A stretch of DNA of 64,000 bases. Source: Tubulanus polymorphus. Lineage: Eukaryota; Nemertea; Palaeonemertea; Tubulaniformes; Tubulanidae. The position numbers were made by a program, and so were the translations under genes. Every line of letters begins with the position of its first letter. The first letter of the stretch is position 1. Positions 32,862 to 45,719 of the stretch are shown piece by piece. The stretch lies in contig NC_134031.1 of assembly GCF_964204645.1 (NCBI RefSeq), forward strand, positions 3,021,001 to 3,085,000, written 5' to 3'. The notes below the pieces were generated by a model. The model worked only from the letters and a program-made list of their open reading frames with translations. It was not told where the DNA came from and searched no databases.

Positions 32862-33310
32862 TGTTTGAATCCTGGTGTAAGCAGTCAGTCAGTCAGTCGT
32901 CAGTCGTCAGTCGTCAGTCGTCAGTCGTCAGTCGTCAGTCGTCAGTCGTCAGTCGTCAGTCGTCAGTCGTCAGTCGTCAGTCAGTCAGTCAGTCAGTCAG
33001 TCAGTCAGTCAGTCAGTCAGTCAGTCAGTCAGTCAGTCAGTCAGTCAGTCAGTCAGTCCAGGGTTTATGTGTTTGAATCCTGGTGTTAGCAGTCGGGCTG
33101 TCTTTCACTGGTCTCTCATCCCAGCGTTCATAGATTTGAAGTCGTCCCTCGTCAAGCCAGGGTTCATGAGTCTGAATCCTGGTTTTAGCAGTGGTAGACT
33201 TTTAAGTATACTGTTCTTATCGACCCAGGTTTCATGGGCTTAGATCCTGTGGTAGCAGTCAGTCAGTATTTCACGCTCTGTCGACAGGGTTGATGGGTTC
33301 GAATCCCGGT
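32862..33310. repeat. CAGT microsatellite embedded in a ~60-bp tRNA-B-box-like tandem repeat
   Basis: About ten TCAGTCG heptamers (32889-32975) pass into some twenty CAGT tetramers (to 33058). Flanking them are five to six diverged copies of a unit reading GTTTGAATCCTGGTGTTAGC followed by AGTC (32862, 33068, about 33130, 33161, 33229, 33287). The last copy is GGGTTCGAATCCCGGTGGCG, a good RNA polymerase III B box. The microsatellite probably grew from the GCAGTCAGTCAGT inside a unit. Confidence 0.8.
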
Positions 33311-33718
33311 GGCGGCACGGTTCTTCTATATGACCTTCCTTCTCTGCACCAAACGAGGCGAGAGAAACGTCAAAGTCACTAAAATGACCTGAATATAACA
33401 TTCGGTGGATCGAGCTTGAAAAAAGAATACCCTGGCCTTGAAAGTACGTATCTAGTAGGATGGCCGATCGATTCGCTAGGGATCACCGAGCTGTACTAGT
33501 ACACGCTCGGGTATCGAGTGCATTAAACGCACGATATACATGACGAATATCGTAATAATTCTGTATACGGATTATCGATTATCGATAACAGGTAAGGATG
33601 ACGATGAGCAACGGCCGTAAAAATTCCTCGAATCAAATATCGCGAAAGTCCAAGAATCGAAATCGTCTGAGGAAGATTAGATATTCGAGGTGATAAAGGG
33701 AATCTCGGAAATAGCCGA

Positions 33719-33990
33719 TAACTGTGGAACTGTGTTTCCTGGGGTCCACTGTGGAAATGGGTTCACTGTTATCCACAGCGGAATTGGTTCTACGGGTATC
33801 TACTGTAGAACTCGTTCCATTGGTGTGCATTGTGGAACCGAATCAACTGGGATCCTGAGCCGACGGGTATCCACAGTGGAACTTGGTCTACTGATGGCCA
33901 CTATGGAGCTGGGCGCAGTCGTGGTCACTATGGAAGTTGGTGCAATGGCCTTCACCGTGGAAGAGGGTCCACTCGGGATCCACTGTAATC
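33719..33990. repeat. Diverged ~30-bp minisatellite resembling MITE family A ends
   Basis: Nine or so copies of CCACTGTGGAACTGGGTCTA plus CTGGGTAT follow each other with much divergence. The core AACTGTGGAACTGGGTCC is the inverted terminal sequence of MITE family A. The array translates with a 10-residue period, giving an accidental open frame. Confidence 0.7.
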
Positions 33991-36717
33991 TAGAGTAGAA
34001 CAAGATACCGAACTCTCAGTTTGAGAAAGAATTAGGAACGATATGGGAACCAACCAATTATTGAGATGGAAAACGCAGTATTTTAAAGGTTTTAGGGTCT
34101 GTTTCGCGATCCCTCGGGATTCACCTGTCATTCACCTATTCATCAATCAACTATACTAACAACGGGAAGCTTAAATCATCGAAGTATTCAATTCATTTCC
34201 AGCGATTTTTCTGCTACTCAATCATCATCTCGAAAATTTCCCCGTAAAAACACATCAACGTATCGTCTATTGACGAACAAGGCTCGTATTCATTCCTCCA
34301 TCGCAGACTCGACAAAATCACAATTGCTTAAGTGTTTACTCAGAACGGGCAACGCGGATCAATTCTTCAGTCGTCCATCGCCGCGACTGTTTGCTCGGAG
34401 TCCTTTCAGAGATAAACACGACGGCAAACTCCGTCGCTCGTAGATCACACCGTCGTCCGTCGTCGACAATGCACGCCCTGTCGGCTGCTGACAAAACGCC
34501 TGTCGTTTCCGAGAGGAGTCGGGAAGATGCGTTACTTCGACGGGTATGACAAACACCGCCGATAATGAACGGCTTTGTCGTCGGTAAAACATATACGTTC
34601 TCTAAAGATTTCTGGTCGAATTTCGCGCCGTCCCTAATGGGAGCAGACGAGACTGTTCTCCGGTTGGAAAGTGACGCTTGATCGCGCAAACAATCCGCAG
34701 TAACTGGAAAACATCGCAATTCCCAAAAAGCCTGTCAGGTTAGATTCTAAGATTGTCACCAACGTCATTCCTTGTCAATAAGGTTAAAACCCACAATATA
34801 CAAATTTAAAAGATTTGAACATATCTATTTCTTAAAAATTGAATCAACAGACACAACAATTCGGACTCTCTCTCTAGAGACCAAGTGTCGTAGTAGGTTT
34901 TAGTTTTACAATCTATTCTCTACGTCGGCGTTTGGCTTATTCTACTGTCTTGACAAAATGCCAGGTTCGCATTCCTAAAATGCGTTTAACTCGTCCCTTT
35001 TGAAGTCAATCGAAATACGATACGAAACTTTATTCGGAATTTGAAGCGCGCTATAAGCGCGTTTATCGATTTAGTTTGGATCCGACTCGATACGACTCTC
35101 AGGTGTCAGTCTGGATGCGTCCGGAAGATGAATCGATCTCGTAAAATACACACCATCATCACGCGAATTATAGATGTTCAAAGATGATGAGTTATTCAAG
35201 ACTAACGGATTACGCAGACAACGACGGCGCATTTCTGTAATAACAGCGCCACCGTGCGGCCGCGATTAGCAGTAGTTCCCGACAGTTTGTTGACGTCATA
35301 AGAATCGTCGCGGGGTCTTCGCGGCGTCATTTCGTTCGCGAATTCTTCAATTCGATGACATTAAAATCAACGAGAACCACAGTAACGTTGAGATATCCGG
35401 AATCTTTCAAAGCATGACAGAAACGCGCCCGCTGTGGCCCATTATATACACTAATACATACATACATACATTCACTTCTTATTCAAGGCTGTCACAATCA
35501 TCGTATACCCCGACAGCGGAGCGAACTAACCTTAATAGTTCAGGTTACAAAGTGCCCATAAAAACGTTCCGCAAGACACAAGTGCTTTGCTTTTCTCAAG
35601 GGCCTGGTGTCATGGAAACGGGGCATATATAGTAATTTAGGATATTTCCGTTTTGTACTGCGCGTGCTGCAAACTCATTTTACATAAAATTGAAAGCACT
35701 TTTATCGAATACGTACATTTATATAAATGCGTATCTATCTATATTTTACATTTTGTTGTTCTCAATTCTCTACATCCCTTTTCAGTTTAAACAAACCTTG
35801 CTCCCTGGCTTTATATAACAACACGATACATCCATTGTAATTCTACAAATAGTTCTATTTTTTTACAGTTTTCTATGTAATTTGAATGAATATACCCCGG
35901 TATAAGTGAATTTACTGTATCCGTATCGGAACTGATTTATGTGAAGAATACCCCGGAATATCTTCCGAAAATATGAGGAAATTGATCCCGTTTTTAGGAG
36001 GCAACGATTTGGTAAATTGATAGGCAATAACAAAGTATAGCAAGCTTTCACAAGACCACACCCCTTAAAGCTATCTATTCTGGGGAAATATCGGAATATT
36101 GTCGCTGGAGCGATTTTTTTTCCGGCTAGCGACTCAAAAAACAACATTAGAACATTGTGTTCTTAGAGTGCTTTTACCGAATATCGGAAATTATCGGTTT
36201 TAGACAAAATTTCTCGTGATTTTGAAATGATAAATGATTCAAATTGACGCAACGCGTTGTTTTAAGTGCTCGTTCCGAACATTGAAATTATTGTTTTGAA
36301 ACGTTCTCTGATAAACCAGGCGCTGGGAACCTGTTTCTTTTCATAATTTAGAAAATTCCTATCGACAACTACGCGGGGTTTAATCAACCCACGGAAAATT
36401 CTAAAAAAATGTGGCATTATATCGAAGTGAAAAATATGTTGTATAAGAATTTGTTCGGCTTATTTTGGAACAGTGCTTCACGTCTTGGCGATAAACAACT
36501 CGTAAACGGCGCAATAAAACTGCCGCAACAATTCCTCCATTCCTACGAAGGCGAACGATTGATATGATGGATTTTATGATGAATATTCTATTAGGTTGAT
36601 GCGTCGAGCTGGTATAAGGCTATCACACCGGATCAAAATATTTGGTATTGTTTACGAGACTAGTAGGGTGACTTATTCGAAAATCGATTCGACAAAGCCT
36701 AGGTCGTGCAGCAAGGG

Positions 36718-36911
36718 CAAACTTCGGTTATCGGAGTTAGTTGCCTATTTGCGAACTAAGTGAAACCGAATGTTATAGTTAGTCGGAACCACGCAACTGA
36801 GCACGGTCGCTGTAGTCCGGACCTAGTTACAAGATGGCCGACACTGTGAAATGCGTAAGACCGAACTAGAGCGCGGTAGTTCCGACCAGTAGTCGACTAC
36901 TAACCATAACC
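36718..36911. mobile_element. MITE, family B (inverted relative to 22654)
   Basis: The copy begins AACTTCGGTTATCGGAGTTAG, has TTGCGAACTAAGTGAAACCG and GAGCACGGTCGCTGTAGTCC, and ends GACCAGTAGTCGACTACTAA. It is the reverse complement of the 22654 and 24852 copies. Confidence 0.65.
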
Positions 36912-37435
36912 CCAAATTCCTCCATGCATTTTTTTCACATGACGATGCCATATTATCTTCGGATGTTCGGATACCGAAAAATGATTTGTTGGCTAGAAAT
37001 AAGATAATGAACTATAATCTAGCTCTTCAGAAGGACCAAATTCAGCTGTATGCTGCTTAACTTCGATATAAATAACAGTCGTATAGGTCCGCTTCGACTT
37101 CGAAAAATTGCATGCCATCGAATGTAACTGCATACATTCCGACGATCTCCGAAAAGCTTCGTCGCAAGTTACACAGGGCATTTTAAAGTAATTAACTTGT
37201 CAAACGGCATGTCGTTATCGATTTTCGCTCGGCTACTGAGAAGAGAGCTACAGCTTCCAGCGGAATTACTCTCGGCAATCTTCGAGTACGCGCATTATTG
37301 AAACGCTATATTCGTAAAGATTCAAGTGGATTCGACGCCTTTTAATTCGATCCCGACCGAAAATGTGATTATCCCCGTCAACCTAATTCATCCGTAACCA
37401 TTGAAGAAACACTATTCCGTGCTGTAACGGTATAA

Positions 37436-37661
37436 TAGAGAATCCCACACTGATAAAACGAGAGATGAAGTCCGAAAAATGTTTCCTATATAGCTGATGT
37501 GTTTTTATTCATTCGACTATAACCTAATAGTCATCTTCAGGAATATTGCTGAAGATGACTATTAGATTATAGTCGAAACGTCGAATGAATAAAACAACAT
37601 CAGCTATATAGGAAACATTTTTCGGACTTCATCTCTCGTTTCATCAGTGTGGGATTCTCTA
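37436..37661. repeat. 226-bp near-perfect foldback
   Basis: The left arm TAGAGAATCCCACACTGAT and onwards pairs almost base for base with the right arm ending ATCAGTGTGGGATTCTCTA; the loop is about 8 nt (GAATATTG). CTAATTCATCCGT occurs both at 37383 and just after the right end at 37662. Confidence 0.85.
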
Positions 37662-37794
37662 CTAATTCATCCGTGTTAAACTTCTTTTTCTAACAGTGAG
37701 ATATTCGGGTTTTTGTTGAGTAGACTGTTGTTTCTTTGTCATGCGAAGTACAACTGTTGTTACAAATGTGCCGGTAATGGTACTGTGGCAATCG

Positions 37795-37896
37795 AGGATC
37801 CACGGTTCCGCAGTTGTAAGTTAGAGTTAAAATTAGTTCATTTTAATGTGTTAACTCTGAATCACATCTTAACACAGAACTGTTGAACTGGGTCCA
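37795..37896. mobile_element. MITE, family A
   Basis: The ends are AGGATCCACGGTTCCGCAGT and ACAGAACTGTTGAACTGGGT; internal TTAACTCTGAATCACATC is conserved. More diverged than the 22245 and 30027 copies. Confidence 0.6.
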
Positions 37897-38399
37897 AACT
37901 TTTGGATATTTCTTTTTAATTGGAAATTTACATTATCAGTGGAGTCTACACTAAACAATAGGAAAATGAAGCTTGGAATTGGGTACGGTGATATTGGATT
38001 CAGGGGCTTGAATACTTAATTCAAAATAACTTTTGGTAACGTAAAACCGACTGATCGTCGCGCCATCTGTAGGGCAACGATTGCTCATTGGCTGACAGCT
38101 GCTATACTGTTTTAACTACACGTATCAGCCAATGAAATCACTCGGCCGTACCGAGGTACATCCTCTCTTTACATATTAAGGTATCACCCGAGATCTTACT
38201 TCAGTATTTACTTACACAGTATTTGATACAATCACGAAATTTCCGGCGTGTTTTAATTCGCTGACACATTATGTGTGATAGATACGTACAGGGCGTCGAT
38301 TAATCAAATCAAGGTGCGACAAGCACTTGTTTTTCAACGGAAATGGGCTTCGTGTCTGGCATGTACAGTGAAGAATTACTATCCGACCTATACGATATA

Positions 38400-38471
38400 C
38401 AGTCAACCCCCGATATACCGCCCACATCGGTGCAGAACGATTTTGGCGGTATATCGGGGGTGTCTTACTAT
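38400..38471. mobile_element. Short foldback with pogo-like end
   Basis: CAGTCAACCCCCGATATACC follows TA at 38398-38399 and is matched by the inverted GGCGGTATATCGGGGGTG at 38451-38468. A degenerate third copy (GGCGGTATATGGGGG) follows at 38522. TA plus CAGT ends suggest a pogo/Tigger-derived MITE, but the right end is incomplete. Confidence 0.45.
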
Positions 38472-39988
38472 GTATTTGTATAGAGATGTACATTAAACAA
38501 CCCTGGTGGTAGGCGGGGGTGGCGGTATATGGGGGGGGGGTGGTATATCGCAGATACGATATATTTTATCCAGCGGCAAAAAATTACCATCGTTAATTCG
38601 CGTATCTAATTGGAGTTTATAATGACTGAGTCGTTGTTTGTTTGTGGCTGATGAATCGCGGAATGGCCATTAAAGTCGAAAGCGGTATTGTCGCTGGCAG
38701 GAAGCAATTTTAAATTTTGAGCCATTTCCCTTCGACTGATGACTTCGCGTGCGATCGATATAACGGTCTTGATGTTCGCGCAGAAACAGAAGAAGATATA
38801 TGGTCGGCAGCGGAATTACTCGCGTTGTAAGTGTATATAGACGCTTGCAGTTTCTCCATCTAACCAACTGTACCGCGAGACATTTCGACGAATAAGCCGA
38901 TTTCGAGCGCCTTAGATCTTTATTTCGCGTAGGCACGCAGTATATAAGGCTGCCTGGCGATCGTTATTTAAGTCGTACCCACTGAAAACGGATTTCACGA
39001 TCCAGGCAACGATGTCGTCTGCGCGACGAGCGGAGAGCGGACGAAGTCTTGTTTTATTTACATATGACGATCATTATGCAGACGGCTTCTTTATCGTCAG
39101 GTGCGCCGCCGACGTCGCTGGGATCAGCAAGACGCAACTGTCAGATAAAGGTGTCTTTGATCGCTATAATCCATCGTCTTTCCATCGGGCGAATTATTCC
39201 GGCGACGGTAATCGGAATAAATTAACGAGTAAGCCAAACGTAAAGACGCTAGCAAGCTGGTCACGGAGATATTACATCATCATGTGTATATCGCAAAGAA
39301 TGACCAAAACATCACTCAAGATCTAATACGTATTATGACCTTCGATGAGAGCATTTGGTAGAATTTTGAAAGGACATTCCAAGCAAGGCTGCATACCAAA
39401 AATGGGGATGCCTAATGACCAGCTTGCCAGGCAAGAACTTTGGGGCGACTGGGGCCAGTTCCATAGTCGAGACTTAAATTCAACGTGTAAAATCATGATG
39501 TTTTACATCTTAAAACTGGTACTTAGATTGGCTATATACAGAATTTTTGTGCTGGCCTTAACTGGTCTTAAGTATAAACTCTGACAATACAACTAGATCC
39601 CTTACGCCCACAAGTGATAAGGAGATGACTACGATTTCTCCGCGAACGTCGCCCCCGACCGACCTCGATCGCCGGGGAATGATCCCCGCACCAAGCCGCG
39701 TTAGTGCCCCCATAACGAATGATGATGTAGCGGTAATGTACCGTAAACGATCGACATAAAGGCTATCGACTATTTTCATTGAAACGCCCGTAAATGCTAA
39801 TAAATAAATGAAAATTTGCGCAGGTTGATATTGTTGCATACGCGAATAGTGAACGACATCGGGTGTTTTGTTCGGTGATGGATCCAGTTGCACGAGTGAG
39901 TATATGTTAAATTATTCATTCATAAGCGGGTGTCTCCAACGTTCTTATCGATCCGAATTTTCGATGTTGCCAATCATTCAAAGTTTTC

Positions 39989-42485
39989 GTATCTTTCATC
40001 GGGTACGATGGCGGCCGCGTGGCGGAAGCGGAAGTTTGATTACAATCGCATTTCGAGATGATATTGTGAAAATGACGCGGCCATGTTTGCGCATGGGAAT
40101 TTCCAATATGTAAACAAAAACAACAGTTTAATCGGAAAGCCAATAACGTTCGGTCATGTGGTTTTTCTTAAACCCGTCTCGAATCTAAGTTATGATTCTC
40201 TCCTGCTGGCGATGATTTGCCACGAAACGTTGGATGAAATGAGATACATCGTATAAACATCGCAAATTGTGGCTTTTTCTGGCTTGAATGCTATCAATTC
40301 TGAGCCACTGTGGAAGCTGCTTAGCCTCAAGGTGGAGCTGGCATGCACGCACTGGTCTTCACTTAAAAACTACATAGCGCATGCATGCCGACAGGGACAC
40401 CCTTCCCACTGATCCACTGATCCTCCTGCCAACAGCAGCTACCTATTAAGCCCTCCAAACACTTAGAAAACACGCAATAATGTATCCAAAATAGACTGTA
40501 AAACCAAAGAGTGTCATCTATTGGGACGGGTAGTTATGAATTAAGCATGGCATTTTTCCGTTTCAGACCAGGATTTTTTTCCATGCAGTTGTGAGTTGAG
40601 GTATAAACTCTGAATTGATATTAGCTTATTTTCAATAAGTCGCATGTTAACTCGGAACAATGGAAATGGCAATAGAACATGTTCAGACGCACTCATAACG
40701 CACCGGACGTAAACAAAAACATGAAATGTGAAAAAAGATCCGAGGTGTCGCAAATGATCGACACAATTATTGGTGTGCGAATGTTTCATATTTTTTCTAT
40801 CACCGGAACAAAAACGGTCTCTGTTAGAAACGTGTTTTCCGACTGGCGTGGTGCGTCTGGCGCTTTGCATTATTGATCGTTAAACATATCGCGCAATTTG
40901 TTGAATAGATTCGTAATAATTCTAAGTGATAAAAAGCAGTTTTTCCAGACGATGAAGAAATTCAAATTTTACACCTACATATCTTACCTCAAAATAAACA
41001 CACGCTAATCACCGACAACGATATATTCAAACGTCGCTAAATCCTTTGCGTGCATCTTTATCGCCAGTAAGCTGCGCGATCGCAGTCGTCGCATCTCGTC
41101 GGCGTTCATTTTGAAAGCTAGCGCGCGCCAGAATCATCGCAGATGTAACACTACGCGCGAGGCGCGGAGGAGAGATGCGGCGGATCGATGGACGATGCTG
41201 CTGCAGACGATCACTCGCCTGGGAGCGCTTACGCGACGGACTGACGACGCTTTCCGACATTCAATACATACATCTTGCTTGTCCATGCCAGAAATTGGTG
41301 ATCGCCTTCGCATATCTAGATACATATACGTGCATATACTTGCATTAATCTTATATATCAATTGGATCTTGCAGCGACTGTAGTCGGAATTATTAGATTA
41401 TTCACCATTACGTTATATTCTTCATCACCTACATTACGGGTGACCGATAGATCTCCCCGGAGAATGCGGAGGACGTCACCGCCGCCCGACATTCGAGTCA
41501 GATGTAACAAAACTATGCAAACGCAATTACGACATTGCGTAATTTATGGACGTATATAAATACGACATATTGTACATGAATGCTGAATCTCTATGAGCTA
41601 ATCAGTACGTTCGTAATCTATCACGAAACATTTTGGAAATGAGAGGAATTTCTCATCGGTTTGAATATGAATACATAGATAACGTAAGATAATGGTTCCA
41701 CTTACACAGTTAAACTGAATTAAATTGATTCAAATACATAAGTACGATGAACGGTGGTTTGAGTTAAAATCAATATGAACCTGACTTTTTCATAGTTTTT
41801 AGACGTTTTGATGAAGCCGGGTTTATTCATTGCATCATTATACGGCGGCTGATATTTTTTGTTCAATATCCGAATTTTTTTTAACTTGATTTAGTTGAAC
41901 GACTGTAAGCATCCGATATCTGGTTCGCGCTTTTACGATACATAACGACAGTACGACAAACGCCAATCCGTCAACGTATCAATTGAATTGTTGATATTCC
42001 CCAAGCTAATATCGAACCATAGTTGGCATGATAATTAAAGTACCATATGTCTGTAGTGGCCGACTTGGGCCATAACGTAGATTTCCTAATGCAAGAAGAC
42101 ACTCCAATGCTATAGAAGGTCAATTAAAGGAATGATGAAACCAAAAAGTATCTGTTTTGGCGAGCAGAATTTCTTGTTTTGGTATCGTGGTCAACATGAA
42201 ATGTTATTTGAATGTTCTCTGGTTTTTGTGAACAGATTTCTACGATTTACATTACATTTAGGCAGGTTGCCCTAAGTTAACGCGTTAATTGAAAAATAAA
42301 ACACCTGTGCTTTTTCCATCTAATTAAAAATCTGATAAATTTCTGATTATCCGACGCCGATATTAAACATAGACACACTTGCGCTGATAACGCAACCAGC
42401 TACAGGCTACAAATCGATCGGGCTGAATATAGGAAAACATTACGAAGAAGACGCCATGCAGCGATCGATTCGCGATATCGGCGTC
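39989..42485. repeat. Tandem segmental duplication, unit 1
   Basis: The unit begins GTATCTTTCATCGGGTACGA and ends GCGATATCGGCGTC. It recurs directly downstream at an offset of 2497 bp. It contains a degenerate family A MITE (40568-40672) and a GC-richer block at 41027-41380 with small open frames on both strands, none recognised. Confidence 0.93.
40568..40672. mobile_element. Degenerate MITE, family A, in duplication unit 1
   Basis: CCAGGATTTTTTTCCATGCA and GTTGTGAGTTGAGG on the left face TGTTAACTCGGAACAATGGA on the right. The same sequence is found at 43065-43169 because it was copied with the segmental duplication. Confidence 0.45.
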
Positions 42486-44989
42486 GTATCTTTCATCGGG
42501 TACGATTGCGGCCGCGTGGCGGAAGCGGAAGTTTGATTACAATCGCATTTCGAGATGATATTGTGAAAATGACGCGGCCATGTTTGCGCATGGGAATTTC
42601 CAATATGTAAACAAAAACAACAGTTTAATCGGAAAGCCAATAACGTTCGGTCATGTGGTTTTTCTTAAACCCGTCTCGAATCTAAGTTATGATTCTCTCC
42701 TGCTGGCGATGATTTGCCACGAAACGTTGGATGAAATGAGATACATCGTATAAACATCGCAAATTGTGGCTTTTTCTGGCTTGAATGCTATCAATTCTGA
42801 GCCACTGTGGAAGCTGCTTAGCCTCAATGTGGAGCTGGCATGCACGCACTGGTCTTCAGTTTAAAACTAAACTGCAGGCATGCCGACAGGGACACCCTTC
42901 CCACTGATCCACTGATCCCTCTGCCAACAACAGCTACCTGTTATGCCCTCCAAACACTTAGCAAACACGCAATAATGTATCCAAAATAGACTGTAAAACC
43001 GAAGAGTGTCATCTATTGGGACGGGTAGTTATGAATTAAGCATGGCATTTTTCCGTTTCAGACCAGGATTTTTTTCCATGCAGTTGTGAGTTGAGGTATA
43101 AACTCTGAATTGATATTAGCTTATTTTCAATAAGTCGCATGTTAACTCGGAACAATGGAAATGGCAATAGAACATGTTCAGACGCACTCATAACGCACCG
43201 GACGTAAACAAAAAACATGAAATGTGAAAAAAGATCCGAGGTTTCGCAAATGATCGACACAATTATTGGTGTGCGAATGTTTCATATTTTTTCTATCACC
43301 TTAACAAAAACGGTCTCTGTTAGAAACGTGTTTTCCGACTGGCGTAGTGCGTCTGGCGCTTTGCATTATTGATCGTTAAACATATCGCGCAATTTGTTGA
43401 ATAGATTCGTAATAATTCTAAGTGATAAAATGCAGTTTTTCCAGACGATGAAGAAATTCAAATTTTACACGTACATATCTTACCTCAAAATAAACACACG
43501 CTAATCACCGACAACGATATATTCAAACGTCGCTAAATCCTTTGCGTGCATCTTTATCGCCAGTAAGCTGCGCGATCGCAGTCGTCGCATCTCGTCGGCG
43601 TTCATTTTGAAAGCTAGCGCGCGCCAGAATCATCGCAGATGTAACACTACGCGCGAGGCGCGGAGGAGAGATGCGGCGGATCGATGGACGATGCTGCTGC
43701 AGACGATCACTCGCCTGGGAGCGCTTACGCGACGGACTGACGACGCTTTCCGACATTCAATACATACATCTTGCTTGTCCATGCCAGAAATTGGTGATCG
43801 CCTTCGCATATCTAGATACATATACGTGCATATACTTGCATTAATCTTATATATCAATTGGATCTTGCAGCGACTGTAGTCGGAATTATTAGATTATTCA
43901 CCATTACGTTGTATTCTTCATCACCTACATTACGGGTGACCGATAGATCTCCCCGGAGAATGCGGAGGACGTCACCGCCGCCCGATATTCGAGTCAGATG
44001 TAACAAAACTATGCAAACGCAATTACGACATGGCGTAATTTATGGACGTATATATATATATATATACGACATATTGCACATGAATGCTGAATCTCTATGA
44101 GCAAATCAGTACGTTCGTAATCTATCACGAAACGTTTTGGAAATGAGAGGAATTTCTCATCGGTTAGAATATGAATACATAGATAACGTAAGATAATGGT
44201 TCCACTTACACAGTTAAAATGAATTAAATTGATTCAAATACATAAATACGATGAACGGTGGTTTGAGTTAAAATCAATATGAACCTGACTTTTTCATAGT
44301 TTTTAGACGTTTTGATGAAGCCGGGTTTATTCATTGCATCATTATACGGCGGCTGATATTTTTTGTTCAATATCCGAATTTTTTTTAACTTGATTTAGTT
44401 GAACGACTGTAAGCATCCGATATCTGGTTCGCGCTTTTACGATACATAACGACAGTACGACAAACGCCAATCCGTCAACGTATCAATTGAATTGTTGATA
44501 TTCCCCAAGCTAATATCGAACCATAGTTGGCATGATAATTAAAGTACCATATGTCTGTAGTGGCCGACTTGGGCCATAACGTAGATTTCCTAATGCAAGA
44601 AGACACTCCAATGCTATAGAAGGTCAATTAAAGGAATGATGAAACCAAAAAGTATCTGTTTTGGCGAGCAGAATTTCTTGTTTTGGTATCGTGGTCAACA
44701 TGAAATGTTATTTGAATGTTCTCTGGTTTTTGTGAACAGATTTCTACGATTTACATTACATTTAGGCAGGTTGCCCTAAGTTAACGCGTTAATTGAAAAA
44801 TAAAACACCTGTGCTTTTTCCATCTAATTAAAAATCTGATAAATTTCTGATTATCCGACGCCGATATTAAACATAGACACACTTGCGCTGATAACGCAAC
44901 CAGCTACAGGCTACAAATCGATCGGGCTGAATATAGGAAAACATTACGAAGAAGACGCCATGCAGCGATCGATTCGCGATATCGGCGTC
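42486..44989. repeat. Tandem segmental duplication, unit 2
   Basis: This copy abuts unit 1 head to tail. I saw only a dozen or so differences, among them a rewritten patch near 42858-42880, a G-to-T change at 43242, and expansion of TATATAAATA to a longer (TA)n at 44051. Small frames such as MSESVVSPSRKRSQASDR (minus, 43756) are unchanged, as expected from youth. Confidence 0.93.
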
Positions 44990-45719
44990 TCATTAAAAGG
45001 AACGCCTGTTTCAATATTAATCCATTTCAGTTCGGTCGATTGACGATCAGAATAGACCACATCGATCCTGATATCGCGCGCTAACGATAATACCGCAGCC
45101 AGCAGCGGGACGCTGTTGATCCAATTATTTTCGCGTTGGTATGCGTAGGCGCTAGGACATAAAGACAGTCGTGCAATTTGTTGAACTGATTAGTACTATT
45201 TACGCAACAGCTGTCTGAGTGCTCGAATTCACACTAGTCATATCATGAAAACTAGGTTCGTCGATTGTGTTATCAAGGGTTTCTAGTCTGATGTGTGTAA
45301 ACGGTGACTTATCATTTCTGTTTATAGTCGAGATATGTGGCAGAAAAGCCACGTGTATTTACATGTATTATCGATGTGATTTGGAGACTTTCAACCAAAC
45401 TCACCGGGAATTAGTCATTCCCGACACCGGACTAATCTATAGCCAATTAGCCAATATTCTGATTATTTTTAAATTATTCATGTAAACCTCACAAATAATG
45501 CGGCATTGAGATGCTATCTTTTTTATATCCGGGCGTAATTCGTAGGCAGTTTACAGACATTCCCCAAGTGGATTCCCGTCATGGAACACCAGTCAGCCAA
45601 CCATCGCGTATACTCAAAACGGCTGTCGACTTCATAAATAATGCTAATTTAATCAAAGGTTATTATCTTAAAAAATACCACAGAAGAGAGGTTGGCGCTG
45701 TCATCGTCTACACTTTTAT

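Noticed and set aside
33287-33312. Possible tRNA gene with GGGTTCGAATCCC
   Set aside because: The T stem pairs for only three bases and no acceptor or anticodon stem is present; treated as part of the tandem array.
34336-34719. 127-codon minus-strand frame with a TGTTTTCCAG acceptor-like site near its start
   Set aside because: GC-rich enough to be an exon, but no domain, no downstream donor and no joining exon were found.
39012-39326. 104-codon frame starting MSSARRAESGRSL, with TATATAAG at 38941 and a CAG/GTGCG donor-like site inside
   Set aside because: A first exon is conceivable, but no partner exon or recognisable product could be found.
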